Assembly: GCA_964496475.1 (NCBI GenBank)
Contig: CAZBZS010000001.1
Span: forward strand, 1-64,000
Origin: JASLPR01 sp964496475
GTDB taxonomy: Bacteria; Chloroflexota; UBA11872; VXNJ01
DNA length: 64,000 nt
Direction of reading: 5' to 3'
The stretch's first letter is position 1, and every line of letters starts with the position of its first letter. Position numbers and translations under genes: made by a program. This document shows, piece after piece, positions 41,512-50,839 of this stretch. The notes beneath the pieces were generated by a model. The model searched no databases. It was not told where the DNA came from and saw nothing but the letters and a program-made list of their open reading frames with translations.

Positions 41512-41952
41512 GTGGCGGTAGCCGTGGAAATCGAAATTGACCTATCGGCGGAGGAAGCCCGGGCGCTGACGAAATTGGTCGAAAACACTTGTGCGAAGAC
41601 GGTGGGGTTGCACGGTGAGGGTGACCCGGAGATGGCCTGCGTGATCGTCGACGCGGACCGGCTGCACGACCTGAATAAGAGATTCCGTGAGGTGGACAAA
41701 CCCACGGACGTGCTGGCTTTTCCAGATGGCGAGGGGGCCGGGGGCGACATCGTGATCGCGCTGGACATCGCGAGCGTGCACGCTCAGGAGGCGGGCTGGT
41801 CGCGAGAGCGCGAGGTGGCTTACCTGGTCGCCCATGCGACCCTGCATCTGCTGGGTCACGATCATGACGACGACGCTGCCTACCGCCGCATGCGCCTGGC
41901 GGAGGAGCAGGTATTGGAAGCTCTGGGCTACAGGCGAACGGAGGACCATTGA
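41512..41952 (+). CDS. ybeY: endoribonuclease YbeY
   Basis: Metal-dependent RNase in 16S rRNA 3' maturation and ribosome quality control, 146 residues. The zinc site is HATLHLLGHDHDDD with its three histidines. DKPTDVLAFPDGEGAGGDIVIALD is typical. GTG start. The TGA stop overlaps the ispE start. Confidence 0.94.
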   Translation: MAVAVEIEIDLSAEEARALTKLVENTCAKTVGLHGEGDPEMACVIVDADRLHDLNKRFREVDKPTDVLAFPDGEGAGGDIVIALDIASVHAQEAGWSREREVAYLVAHATLHLLGHDHDDDAAYRRMRLAEEQVLEALGYRRTEDH

Positions 41953-42869
41953 CCGGGATGGGCCGACGATCCGAGCGCGAAGTGCGCGTGCGCTCGTACG
42001 CGAAGATCAACCTGGGACTGGAAATCACGTCGCGGCGGGACGACGGGTACCACGAACTGGTCTCGGTGATGCAGGCGGTGAATCTGGCGGACACCTTGAT
42101 TTTCATCCCGGCGGATGAGATTTCGGTGGATTCGGGTGTTGCCGGATTGAACCAGCGGGACGACTTGATCTGGAAAGCAGCGACAGCGCTGCGCGAGGCT
42201 GCCGGGGTCGGGCACGGTATCCACATCCTGTCCGAAAAAGAGCTCCCATCGCGGGCGGGGTTGGGCGGGGGAAGCTCAAATTGCGCCGCGACTCTCGTTG
42301 CGCTGAACGAGATCTGGGAAGCCGGACTGCCAGTGGAAAAACTGGCGGAGATCGCCGCAGAGCTGGGGTCGGATCCGGCGTTCTTCATGTACGGTGGGAC
42401 GGCGCTGACGCGGGGGCGAGGGGAGCTTGTGCAGCCGCTCCCGAATACTCCGCCGCGCTGGATCGTGCTGGCGAGGCCGGAGGAGTCGCTGAGCACGCCG
42501 GCGGTCTATGCCGAGTTGCGGGCGGACGAACACAGCGACGGCGCGGCGACGCTGGCGCTGGCGGCGGGACTAACGGAGGGCCGGCTGGACTACGACCTGA
42601 TGCACAACAACCTTGCTCCGGCAGCGCTGCGGCTCTGCCCGGCGATGCAGGGGGTGCTAGACGTGCTGCAGGAGTCGAGCGACTTCGCGATGGTATCGGG
42701 CAGCGGCAGCGCGTGCTTCGGTCTGTTTGCTGACCGGTCCGCAGCGCTGGAGACAATGGAGGTGTTCGAGGGTATCGGTCAATGGGTCCGGGTCTCTGAG
42801 TTTGTCCCGCGTCAATCGGTCGCGGACGCTGCGGATCACAGGTATGGCAACGAGGAAGGAGGGCGATAG
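41949..42869 (+). CDS. ispE: 4-diphosphocytidyl-2-C-methyl-D-erythritol kinase
   Basis: GHMP kinase of the MEP isoprenoid pathway, 306 residues. Signatures: VRSYAKINLGLEITSRRDDGYHEL and the ATP loop PSRAGLGGGSSNCAATLVAL, and the C-terminal MVSGSGSACFGLF. A perfect GGAGGA at 41940-41945 serves either TTG 41949 (4 bp spacing) or ATG 41958 (12 bp). Product feeds undecaprenyl and quinone synthesis. Confidence 0.94.
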   Translation: MTGMGRRSEREVRVRSYAKINLGLEITSRRDDGYHELVSVMQAVNLADTLIFIPADEISVDSGVAGLNQRDDLIWKAATALREAAGVGHGIHILSEKELPSRAGLGGGSSNCAATLVALNEIWEAGLPVEKLAEIAAELGSDPAFFMYGGTALTRGRGELVQPLPNTPPRWIVLARPEESLSTPAVYAELRADEHSDGAATLALAAGLTEGRLDYDLMHNNLAPAALRLCPAMQGVLDVLQESSDFAMVSGSGSACFGLFADRSAALETMEVFEGIGQWVRVSEFVPRQSVADAADHRYGNEEGGR

Positions 42870-42882
42870 AATTGACACTCGA

Positions 42883-42954
42883 TGGGGCGTCGCCAAGCGG
42901 TAAGGCACCGGCCTTTGGAGCCGGCATTCGTAGGTTCGAATCCTACCGCCCCAG
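42883..42954 (+). tRNA. tRNA-Gln (anticodon TTG)
   Basis: Cloverleaf is visible: acceptor TGGGGCG pairs with CGCCCCA, anticodon stem CCGGC/GCCGG with loop CTTTGGA (anticodon TTG), and T arm GTAGG-TTCGAAT-CCTAC. The 3' CCA is not encoded. Length 72. It lies 13 bp after ispE and before glmU. Confidence 0.95.
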
Positions 42955-43081
42955 CCGGCGTCGCCGATAATCCCGCGTCGCCCATTGAATGAAGAGCGCA
43001 TCGCGAGGTCGATATCTGCGGCGGCGAAGTAAAAGCAGACGAAGGATCGCCCAGTTGAACGAGGACGGCGAAGGACCGGGC

Positions 43082-44443
43082 GTGGCGTGGGCCGCGGCGG
43101 TGATCCTGGCCGCTGGCAAAGGCACCCGTCTGAATTCCGCTCTGGCCAAGCCCCTGCACCCGGTGGCAGGGCGGCCGCTGCTGCAATTTTCGCTGGACCT
43201 GTGCGCTCAGGCCAGACTGGAACCGGTAGTTCTGGTGCACGACCCGGACGCAACGGACGTAGCCGGGCTGGCCGGGGACGGCATCACATGCGTACCCCAG
43301 CCAGCGGACGACTACGGGACCGGACATGCGGTGAAAGCGGCGCTGGCGGGAATGGCGGAGGGCCCGGAAGCGACGGCCGTCCTTTATGCCGACACCCCTC
43401 TGTTGCGCTCCGAGACGGTGAGCGAACTAATCTCCCTCCGCGCCGGCAGCGGAGCGGCCATGGCGATACTGAGCTCGCGGTTGCACGACCCGAGCGGCTA
43501 CGGGCGGATAGTGCGGAATGAATCCGGCGGGGTGACGGCGATCGTCGAATCCCATGTGGCCTCGAAGGAAGAACTACGGATCGACGAAACTAATACCGGG
43601 ATCATGGTGTTTGACTCCCATTGGTTACGGGCAAACATCGGCGCGCTCAAGCCCGATCCGGAGAAGAGTGAGATCCTGCTAACGGACACCGTGGCGCTGG
43701 CCCTAACGCAGGGGAGAGCGGTGGAGTGTCTGACGCTTGCGGACCCGGCCGAGGGTATGGGCTGCGACGACCGGGCGGATCTGGCGGACGCGGAAGTGCG
43801 CCTGCGACGGCGAAAGCTGGAGGAATTAATGGCGGACGGTGTCCGCATCGAAGACCCGGCGGCGACTTACGTCGACTTGGACATCCAGATTGGGGCCGAT
43901 ACACGAATTCTAGCCGGTTGCCATTTGAGTGGATCGACGGTGATCGGAAGCCGCTGCGAAATCGGCCCGAACGCCCAGATCGCGGATTCGTCTATCGCGG
44001 ACAGGTGCGAGGTGAACGCTTCTGTGATCAGCGGCGCTCGTGTGGCAACCGGTGCGAGCGTGGGTCCTTACGCGCATTTGCGGGCCGGCACAGTGCTTCA
44101 TCACGGCGTTCATATCGGAACCAGCAGCGAAGTGAAGAATTCGACCCTAGGAAACGGTACCATGATGGGCCACTTCGGCTACGTGGGAGACGCCGATTTG
44201 GGCGAGAACGTGAATATCGGAGCGGGTGCGGTGACCTGTAATTTCGACGGTGAGACGAAACACCGCACGATCGTTGGAGCGGGCACGTTTATCGGCAGCG
44301 GCAGCATGATCGTCGCACCGGCGAAAATCGGCAAGCGCGCATACATTGGCGCCGGTGCAGTGGTCACCCGGGACGTGGCCGACGGCGAAGTCGTGTACGG
44401 TGTGCCCGCGCGGCCGCGACCGGCGACAAGTAAGGGCGCCTGA
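43082..44443 (+). CDS. glmU: bifunctional UDP-GlcNAc pyrophosphorylase / glucosamine-1-phosphate acetyltransferase
   Basis: Makes UDP-N-acetylglucosamine for cell-wall and polysaccharide synthesis, 453 residues from GTG 43082 (GAAGGA 6 bp upstream). N-domain: AAVILAAGKGTRLNSALAKP. C-domain: left-handed beta-helix hexapeptide repeats (about 255-450) with the acetyltransferase NVNIGAGAVTCNFDGETKHR. The longer frame to 42989 is not needed. It would supply substrate for the WecA-like transferase at 37.6 kb. Confidence 0.95.
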   Translation: MAWAAAVILAAGKGTRLNSALAKPLHPVAGRPLLQFSLDLCAQARLEPVVLVHDPDATDVAGLAGDGITCVPQPADDYGTGHAVKAALAGMAEGPEATAVLYADTPLLRSETVSELISLRAGSGAAMAILSSRLHDPSGYGRIVRNESGGVTAIVESHVASKEELRIDETNTGIMVFDSHWLRANIGALKPDPEKSEILLTDTVALALTQGRAVECLTLADPAEGMGCDDRADLADAEVRLRRRKLEELMADGVRIEDPAATYVDLDIQIGADTRILAGCHLSGSTVIGSRCEIGPNAQIADSSIADRCEVNASVISGARVATGASVGPYAHLRAGTVLHHGVHIGTSSEVKNSTLGNGTMMGHFGYVGDADLGENVNIGAGAVTCNFDGETKHRTIVGAGTFIGSGSMIVAPAKIGKRAYIGAGAVVTRDVADGEVVYGVPARPRPATSKGA

Positions 44444-44473
44444 GCGGGTAGCCCGCGAATCGTGGGAGACAAA

Positions 44474-45421
44474 TTGGACGGCAATCTACAGATATTCTCG
44501 GGTTCTGGCAGCGACGAGCTGGCCGGTGGCATTTGTGACGCACTGGGAATCCCACTTGGCCAGGCGCAGGTATCGCAATTTCCAAACCGGGAAACCCGCA
44601 TCCAGATCGAAGAAAACGTACGCGGCCTGGACGTCTACATAGTGCAATCGATGTGCACGCCGGTTAACGATCACCTGATGCAGCTGCTGATCATGGTCGA
44701 CGCGCTGCGCCGGGCTTCGGCCGACCGCATCACCGCCGTGATCCCGTACTTCGGCTATGCGCGGCAGGAGAAAAAGACCGCGGGTCGGGAGCCCATTTCG
44801 GCCAAGCTGGTGGCCAACCTGATCCAGGCCGCGGGCGCCGACCGCATAATCACTATGGACCTGCATGCTCCGGCGATCGAAGGCTTTTTCGACATTCCGG
44901 TGGATCACCTGCGCGCAGCCTCGATCCTGGTCGAGACGCTGAAGGAATTTGATATCGGATCGGAGGCGATAATCGGTTCCGCCGACGCGGGAGGCGTGGC
45001 GCGGGCCGAGGACTTTGGCCGCCGTTTGGGAGCCGAGGACATATTCGTCAGCTTCAAGAAGCGCCACACCCCGGAGGATGTCACGCCGCTGCAACTGGTG
45101 GGAGACGTCAGCGGACGCACCGCCGTCCTGGTCGACGACATCATCTCGACGGGATCGTCACTGATGGCGGCCGCGCAGTCTCTGATGGAAAACGGCGCCG
45201 CGGAGGTGTATGCCTGTGCCGTTCACGCCGATCTCACCGCCGGGGCCGTCCAGAACCTCCAGAACTCCATAATGAAGAGTGTCCTGGTAACCGACACAAT
45301 TCCGGTCAGCGAATTCGCGAACGGCAGTAGTAAGATACGAGTGTGTACCACCGCGCCCCTGTTCGCGGAGGCTATCCGCAGAATTCACAATCACGAATCA
45401 GTCAGCGCGCTGTTCAACTGA
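44474..45421 (+). CDS. prs: ribose-phosphate pyrophosphokinase
   Basis: Makes PRPP from ribose-5-phosphate and ATP, 315 residues. LQIFSGSGSDELAGGICDAL, IPYFGYARQEKK, MDLHAPAIEGFF and the PRPP loop VLVDDIISTGSSL are present; the usual DxGG loop reads SADAGGVARAEDF. The TTG at 44474 with GGGAG 5 bp upstream is preferred over GTG 44462, which has no ribosome site. The glmU-prs pair is common. Confidence 0.95.
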   Translation: MDGNLQIFSGSGSDELAGGICDALGIPLGQAQVSQFPNRETRIQIEENVRGLDVYIVQSMCTPVNDHLMQLLIMVDALRRASADRITAVIPYFGYARQEKKTAGREPISAKLVANLIQAAGADRIITMDLHAPAIEGFFDIPVDHLRAASILVETLKEFDIGSEAIIGSADAGGVARAEDFGRRLGAEDIFVSFKKRHTPEDVTPLQLVGDVSGRTAVLVDDIISTGSSLMAAAQSLMENGAAEVYACAVHADLTAGAVQNLQNSIMKSVLVTDTIPVSEFANGSSKIRVCTTAPLFAEAIRRIHNHESVSALFN

Positions 45422-45508
45422 TACCCTGCACTCCTGCATCGGTGCTGACAGCGAGCCCACCGTTGGCGCCCGACCGCGCGACGAAAACCAGGAGGTCGGT
45501 TCCTTTTC

Positions 45509-46819
45509 TTGGAACCTTCTAGTTGGGTAAGTCTGCCTGTTGTCTTGGGTTTGACTATTCTCAATATACTGATCGTGGCCTCAGAGTCGGCTCTGCTTGC
45601 GGTGCGCCCCAGTCGCATCGCTGAACTGGCCGAATCCGGGGATTTCCGTGCTGGCCGGGTCCGCCGGTTGAAGGAGAATCCCCAAAGGCTGCGAGCCACG
45701 CTGCGGGCGGTGACGTCGTTCCTGGGTTTCGCGGCGGCGGCGGTGGCGGCGGTGAACCTGGGGCCGGAATTGGCGCGGATAATTCCCAGCGATCCGCTGG
45801 CCGTTGGACTGGTGACCCTAATTGCGATTCTGGTCACGGTGGTCGGCGCCGACCTAGTTTCCCGCCGGCGCTCGGACGATCCGGAACCGCTGGCCCTCGG
45901 TGCGGCGACCCTGATCGAATGGGTGATGCGGATGGTGTCGCCGCTCACGTGGGTCCTCGGACGGCCCGGCGCGCTGTGGTCGCGGGTGGCGGGAGACGCG
46001 GGCTCCGCCGCGCCGGATACGGACTCCAACGAGGAGATCAGGTGGCTGATTCAGGAAGGGGAAAAACGAGGCGCCATCGAGGACGACGAGGCGGCGATGA
46101 TTCACGGAGTCTTCGAACTGGCCAGCCGGCCGGTGCGCGCGATCATGACCGCGCGGCCCGACGTAATCTTGGTGGAATCAGGCACCCCGGCCGGGGAAGC
46201 GCTCGATCTCGCAATCAAGCACGGGTTCTCCCGCCTGCCGGTCTACCGGGACACCGTTGACACCATCCTCGGGGTGGTCTCGGTGCGTGAGATGGCCGTG
46301 GCCCTCAGGGCCGAGCACAACGGCGATACCCCCGTGGACGAGCTTATGTGGGACCCGTTATTCGTGCCGGAAACTAAGCTGAGCGGCGATCTGCTGGCGG
46401 AATTACAGGAATTGAAGACGCACATGGCGATCGTGGTGGATGAGTACGGAGACACGGCCGGAATTGCCACACTGGAAGACATAATCGAGGAGATCGTCGG
46501 CGAGATTGCCGACGAAACCGATATCGAGCGGCCGGGTCTGGTGCAGCTGGACCAGAACACGGCCATGGTTGACGGGCGCATGGCGCTGTCGGACCTAAAC
46601 GACGAGATGGACCTGGACATCGAGGCTGACGGGGCGGACACGGTGGGCGGGCTTGTGTTCCTGACGCTGGGCCACGTGCCCGAGGAGGGCGAAAAATTGA
46701 AGGTCGACGGGGTCAGCATCGAGGTTCTGCGGGTGGACAACACGCGCATTCGCCGGCTACGACTGGTGAGGCAGGTCGCAGCCGAGCCGGCCCCGGAACA
46801 GGTTGACGACGAAGTCTGA
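45509..46819 (+). CDS. CBS-domain membrane protein (CNNM / CorC-HlyC family)
   Basis: 436 residues. N-terminal CNNM (DUF21) domain with membrane helices (LPVVLGLTILNILIVASESA), then two CBS domains (about 210-330; MTARPDVILVESGTPAGEAL and VVDEYGDTAGIATLEDIIEE), then the CorC/HlyC FAD-like domain. Related proteins act in Mg/Co efflux or divalent-cation homeostasis. TTG start with AGGAGGT 12 bp upstream. The end overlaps cdd by 17 bp. Confidence 0.9.
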   Translation: MEPSSWVSLPVVLGLTILNILIVASESALLAVRPSRIAELAESGDFRAGRVRRLKENPQRLRATLRAVTSFLGFAAAAVAAVNLGPELARIIPSDPLAVGLVTLIAILVTVVGADLVSRRRSDDPEPLALGAATLIEWVMRMVSPLTWVLGRPGALWSRVAGDAGSAAPDTDSNEEIRWLIQEGEKRGAIEDDEAAMIHGVFELASRPVRAIMTARPDVILVESGTPAGEALDLAIKHGFSRLPVYRDTVDTILGVVSVREMAVALRAEHNGDTPVDELMWDPLFVPETKLSGDLLAELQELKTHMAIVVDEYGDTAGIATLEDIIEEIVGEIADETDIERPGLVQLDQNTAMVDGRMALSDLNDEMDLDIEADGADTVGGLVFLTLGHVPEEGEKLKVDGVSIEVLRVDNTRIRRLRLVRQVAAEPAPEQVDDEV

Positions 46820-47225
46820 TCCGCCACTGGCGGACGACAAGGTCAAGCGCCTGTTTGAGGCGGCCGAAACGGCGCGGACGCACTCATATTCGCCGTATTC
46901 GGGATTCGCCATAGGAGCGGCGGTGCTGACCGACCGGGACGAAATCGTTCCCGGAGCGAACGTCGAGAACGCCTCCTACGGCGCGACGATCTGCGCCGAG
47001 CGGTCGGCGGTGCTGGGGGCCATGTCGCAGGGAGCCGGGAAGCCGGTGGCGGTGGCGATCGTCAGCGACGCGGAGAATCCCGCCTGGCCCTGTGGCGAAT
47101 GCCTGCAGGTGCTTGTTGAATTCAGCCGAGACCTGCCGGTCTACACGCGGGGCCAAAACGGCGTCGTCGAATCGGCACGAGTTGACGAGCTGCTAACCAG
47201 GCCGTTCGACGAGGTGCCGGAGTAG
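46803..47225 (+). CDS. cdd: cytidine deaminase
   Basis: Zinc enzyme of pyrimidine salvage, 140 residues. Active site TICAERSAVLGA (catalytic Glu) and PAWPCGECLQVLVEF (zinc cysteines). YSPYSGFAIGAAVLT is the substrate strand. TTG start overlapping the CBS gene, so translation is probably coupled. Confidence 0.94.
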   Translation: MTTKSDPPLADDKVKRLFEAAETARTHSYSPYSGFAIGAAVLTDRDEIVPGANVENASYGATICAERSAVLGAMSQGAGKPVAVAIVSDAENPAWPCGECLQVLVEFSRDLPVYTRGQNGVVESARVDELLTRPFDEVPE

Positions 47226-47556
47226 GGGAGTTTGCACCAAATCCAGGGCCCGTATATTCCTGGGCCAGCGGAACGGTGTCGACGCCGGCACCGGCGGGGT
47301 GCCGGTCCGAATCCTCGGCGGAATGTCTGACTAGGCAACATCTAGGAGGTGCAGCTCGAATTTACGGGGCATTAGCATGATCGCGGTGGTGGTGGCGGTT
47401 GGAGCAGGGGAGGATTTGATCTCCGGGAGGAGGCTTCGGGTGGGCCGCAGGACTCGTCCCCGGGGAATGTGGCGTCCGCGCCTGATCTCAACCAGCTCCC
47501 ACCAGCCGTGATCTCGACCCCAACGTCCTGCGCATCCGATTCGCATCTGTGCCTGA
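47226..47556. other. spacer with two GC-rich hairpins
   Basis: No gene is convincing here. Two hairpins follow cdd: CCAGG/CCTGG (47243-47263, alternatively GGCCC/GGGCC) and a perfect 8 bp CCGGCACC/GGTGCCGG with loop GGCGG (47285-47305). No T-run follows, so rho-independent termination is doubtful. Confidence 0.45.
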
Positions 47557-48590
47557 ATGTGCGCGGCAGTTCGACGCCAGCGGAGCCGTCGCCCGTTCGC
47601 GAGCCAGGGAGCATGCGATGAAGGAGCGCTTCGAATCGGGATCGCGATCGCTGTAAGCGTCTTGGTAGCAGTGGCATCGTTTAGTCCGGGTATCTCCGCG
47701 GCAACGTATTGCACGGAAGTTCAAGATCCTGAGTATGTGCTCGGATTCGCCTTCATGAAGTTGCAGCTCGGCGATACGATAGGCGATCTGCTCGAGTGCG
47801 AACACACCAACCCCGAAAACGGAGGCACGCTCCAAACAAGATCAAGGGCCTGGCTTTCTACCGAAAAGCAACGAATACGCCCACGTTTACCGATGGATGG
47901 AATCACTGTGCCTGGACGGCGGACGGGCTGGTTACATGGACCGGCGACAGCGTAGACCCATCGGGGATCGAGGTCCCGACTCCGACTCCCGCACCGACCG
48001 CGGTGCCGACTGCGCCTCCCGCGCCGACTGCGGCGCCCACTCAGCCGCCAGCAGTCGCCACTGAGCGGACTCAGACGTTCAGCAGAAGTGGAGATCAGGT
48101 TCTCCGCGTGACGCTGCAGGCCGGCGTGGACCTGTTCGACTTTACCCACGACGGGTCAAGGAATTTCATTGCCTGGATGCGTGGGGCGAGCGACGATCTG
48201 CTGGTCAATGAAATTGGCGGGTACCGTGGCACAACCATGGCCGGTGTTCAGGCGGGCGAATTCCTACTCGATATCCAGGCGGACGGCGCATGGACATTAT
48301 CCCTGAGAGAACTGCGGAACCAGACCCCGGTCGGCGTACCTCACACGGCCACCGGCAGCGGTGACGCGGTGTCGAGTTTCATGAGCCTGAGCGGACTGTA
48401 CATTGTCACCGCGAACTACACCGGTAGCTCGAACTTCATCGTTTGGCTGTATGACTCGAACGGGCAGTGAATTGACCGAGTCTTCAACAAGATCGGCTCC
48501 TACTCAAGGGGCAACACCGTCCGTGTGAATAGCGGATCGTACGTTCTCGTGGTCAAGTCCAGTGGCGACTGGTCGATCCAGATGGAGTAA
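47557..48590 (+). pseudogene. secreted GLAFYRK-type domain protein with two C-terminal beta repeats, broken
   Basis: Signal-peptide-like start (IAIAVSVLVAVASFSPGISA), then a domain with GFAFMKLQLGDTIGDLLECE and GLAFYRKATNTPTFTDGWNH, a Pro/Thr-Ala linker (about 45 residues), then two related repeats of about 75 residues (each with NFIxW and IGxY). A one-base deletion near 47845 shifts frame between TLQT and KGLAFYRK. An in-frame TGA at 48468-48470 interrupts repeat 2; beyond it IDRVFNKIGSYSRGNTVRVN and on to TAA at 48588 is clearly the rest of the repeat. The true start is uncertain (GTG 47557 or ATG 47618 with another shift). Function unknown, likely extracellular adhesion or binding. Confidence 0.7.
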
Positions 48591-48621
48591 CCGCGAGAGG
48601 GGGACCGTCTTCTGAGGGAAA

Positions 48622-49494
48622 TCATCCCGCAACGGCGATGAGGGCGACGCCGGCGGCAAGGGACAGGGCGCCGAGGATTCGGGCGCGGCCGGCACGCTCT
48701 TTGAGCAGCAAGACCCCGTAAAGAGTGGCGATGAGGATGCTGGTCTCGCGGGCGGCGGAGACGTACGTGACGATGCTCCAGGTCATGGCCGTAAGCACCA
48801 TCGTGTAGGCGCCGAACAGGAGGATTCCGGCGGCGATGATCCAGAGGTATTCACGACGCACTAACGAAGTGAGCCGGACGGGCTTGCGGAGGTAGTAGGG
48901 GGCCATCAGCAGGGCCGAGCCCAGCACCCATAGCCACATGTAGATCAGGGGATTGACACGGGTGACGCCCGCCTTGTCGAGGACTGAATAAATGCCGATG
49001 GTCACCCCGGTGAGAAGGGCCAGGCGAGTGCCCGGCATCGTGACCAGGGCACGAAACGGCCGGGTGAGGTCGCGGATGGTGAGGTGCTCGGTACTTAGCA
49101 GGTAGACACCGGCGATCACCAGCAGCACGCCGCCGACACCGGCGACTGTCGGGGACTCGCCAAGGACGATAAAGGCGATGATCAGGACGAAGAGCGGACC
49201 GGTGCCACGGGCGAGCGGATAGGCGACGGAGAGGTCGGTGCGAGAGAGCGCTCCGCCGAGAAACAGGAAATAGAAGACGTGGATGACGGCGGAGGCGACG
49301 ATAAAGATCCAGCCCTCGCCACTGATCGGATGGCTTGGCAGCAGGATGGCAAAGGCTGGCGCGTAGCCGATGACCCCAGCGATGATGGCCAGCCAGAGGA
49401 AAGCGCCTTGATCGCGGGAACGCTTCGCCATGTAATTCCAGCCTGAATGCAGGAAGGCGGAGCCCAGTGCCAGGGCGAGAGCCGCGAGATCCAT
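48622..49494 (-). CDS. EamA/DMT family transporter
   Basis: 290-residue membrane protein of about ten helices with two EamA repeats (GSAFLHSGWNYMAKRSRDQG and AGVTRVNPLIYMWLWVLGSA). The family exports amino acids or metabolites; the substrate is not predictable. Its ATG overlaps the last base of the upstream methyltransferase gene, so the two are co-transcribed. Confidence 0.85.
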   Translation of the reverse strand: MDLAALALALGSAFLHSGWNYMAKRSRDQGAFLWLAIIAGVIGYAPAFAILLPSHPISGEGWIFIVASAVIHVFYFLFLGGALSRTDLSVAYPLARGTGPLFVLIIAFIVLGESPTVAGVGGVLLVIAGVYLLSTEHLTIRDLTRPFRALVTMPGTRLALLTGVTIGIYSVLDKAGVTRVNPLIYMWLWVLGSALLMAPYYLRKPVRLTSLVRREYLWIIAAGILLFGAYTMVLTAMTWSIVTYVSAARETSILIATLYGVLLLKERAGRARILGALSLAAGVALIAVAG

Positions 49495-50795
49495 TATTCG
49501 CCGGCCGCCGGCTTGAATTCAGCGATCACCGCGTGGTGGCGTTCGCCGGATCGGTACACGAAGAGGCGGTAGGGCGTGTCTCCTCGCAGGTAGCGCTGGA
49601 GGCGGGCCGCGATGACATCCCCGGGCTCGGGAAAGCCGCGACAACGCACGGCAACCGAGCCGGACCCGAGCTTGCGGAGCCGCTCGCCGATGGCGCGATC
49701 GGAGAACGGTAGGGCGTCGATCACCCGATAATAGCGGGCGAATGGGGTTGTGGGCGCTGTATTGCTGGCCAAAAAGGCGATTTGCTCCGCCAGGACGCCG
49801 TGCTCGATGCCAGTGGCGGCGGCGAACTCGGTGAAGAGCCCCGAACGCACCAGGGCCGGCTCGGGCTCGGCGATAAAGCGGCCCGGTTCCTGTACGGGCA
49901 GGTAGTGGCCGGGTTCGCCGGTGAGTTCGGCGCGTGGGTTGTCGGCGGCGGCGCCGGACCCAAGCACAGTAGCCCGAAGGGAAGTCGAGATGGCTTGGCC
50001 AGCCCAGATGACGGCCTCCTTGAGTTCGCCGTCGACGGAGACGAATTCGATCTCCGCGCCGGGGAAGGCATCCCGCAGGGCCGAGAGGGAAGCGGCGGGC
50101 GCGAGCTTGATGGTGGTTGCCGGAGCACGGCCGGCCAGATCCGAGAGGAAGTCGATGGGCGGCGAGAGCCTTTTCAGGGAGGTGCTGCGTCGGTTTTCGG
50201 AGCGACGGGAAGGGTCGGCGTATACGACGCCGAATCCGTCGAGTGAAGCGGCTTCGGCCTCCCCGGTGCGGACCTGCACGCGGCCACCCATCCGGCCGGC
50301 TTCTTCCCCGGTTTCGTCGAAGCCGGCCTCGGAGAGGTTGCGTCGCACCATATCGGCCAGGAGTGGGTCGGATTCGACAGCGACGACAGACGCGCCGGCG
50401 CGGGCGAGCGCCAGAGTATCTCCACCCATCCCGGCGCAAACCTCCAGCACTGCTCCGAACCCGGAGAGTCGTTCGGCACGATGATCGGCGGCGATGGCGC
50501 CAGAAGCCTGCTCCAGCGCGGTGCGGGTGTACCAACGGGGATGGTCGGGGCCGAACTTGCGGACCGCGGCGGCACGTCCGGCAACGAGCTCGACGACCAG
50601 TGAGACGGCAGCCACGCCGCACTTCGCCCGGATCCTTTCCACCGTATGTAGCAGCCGCTGCCCGCTCACGTCGGCAGGGCCCAGGCTCGCAAGCAGTCGC
50701 TGGCCAGCCTCATCGGCCAGGAAGCCCACAGCTTCAATTTTCTCAGGTATCGTCAACGCGGGTTGCCGCCATAAGTAGGTGGGTTGTCGCTCCAT
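49494..50795 (-). CDS. class I SAM-dependent methyltransferase with THUMP-like domain
   Basis: 433 residues. Central SAM fold: LEVCAGMGGDTLALARAGAS and VVAVESDPLLADM, with DPSRRSENRR after the fourth strand, a pattern seen in nucleic-acid methylases of this family. The C-terminal 90 residues (LRKLGSGSVAVRCRGFPEPG) match the THUMP-like RNA-binding domain. Probably an RNA methyltransferase; target unknown. It is divergent from recO with about 45 bp between starts. Confidence 0.82.
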   Translation of the reverse strand: MERQPTYLWRQPALTIPEKIEAVGFLADEAGQRLLASLGPADVSGQRLLHTVERIRAKCGVAAVSLVVELVAGRAAAVRKFGPDHPRWYTRTALEQASGAIAADHRAERLSGFGAVLEVCAGMGGDTLALARAGASVVAVESDPLLADMVRRNLSEAGFDETGEEAGRMGGRVQVRTGEAEAASLDGFGVVYADPSRRSENRRSTSLKRLSPPIDFLSDLAGRAPATTIKLAPAASLSALRDAFPGAEIEFVSVDGELKEAVIWAGQAISTSLRATVLGSGAAADNPRAELTGEPGHYLPVQEPGRFIAEPEPALVRSGLFTEFAAATGIEHGVLAEQIAFLASNTAPTTPFARYYRVIDALPFSDRAIGERLRKLGSGSVAVRCRGFPEPGDVIAARLQRYLRGDTPYRLFVYRSGERHHAVIAEFKPAAGE

Positions 50796-50839
50796 ATAAT
50801 GGCTTCCAGGAAGAATACCGGAGGGGGCCGACGGAGCCG

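Noticed and set aside
42872..42877. TTGACA just upstream of tRNA-Gln as its promoter
   Set aside because: It is 5 bp from the mature 5' end, too close for a -35 box; probably chance or part of ispE read-through.
47226..47345. tRNA-like element after cdd
   Set aside because: A GGTCCGAATCC stretch resembles a T arm, but no acceptor or anticodon stem can be formed around it.
50117..50839. Long upstream extension of recO
   Set aside because: Antisense to the THUMP-like methyltransferase; RecO similarity begins at ATG 50840 with a ribosome site.
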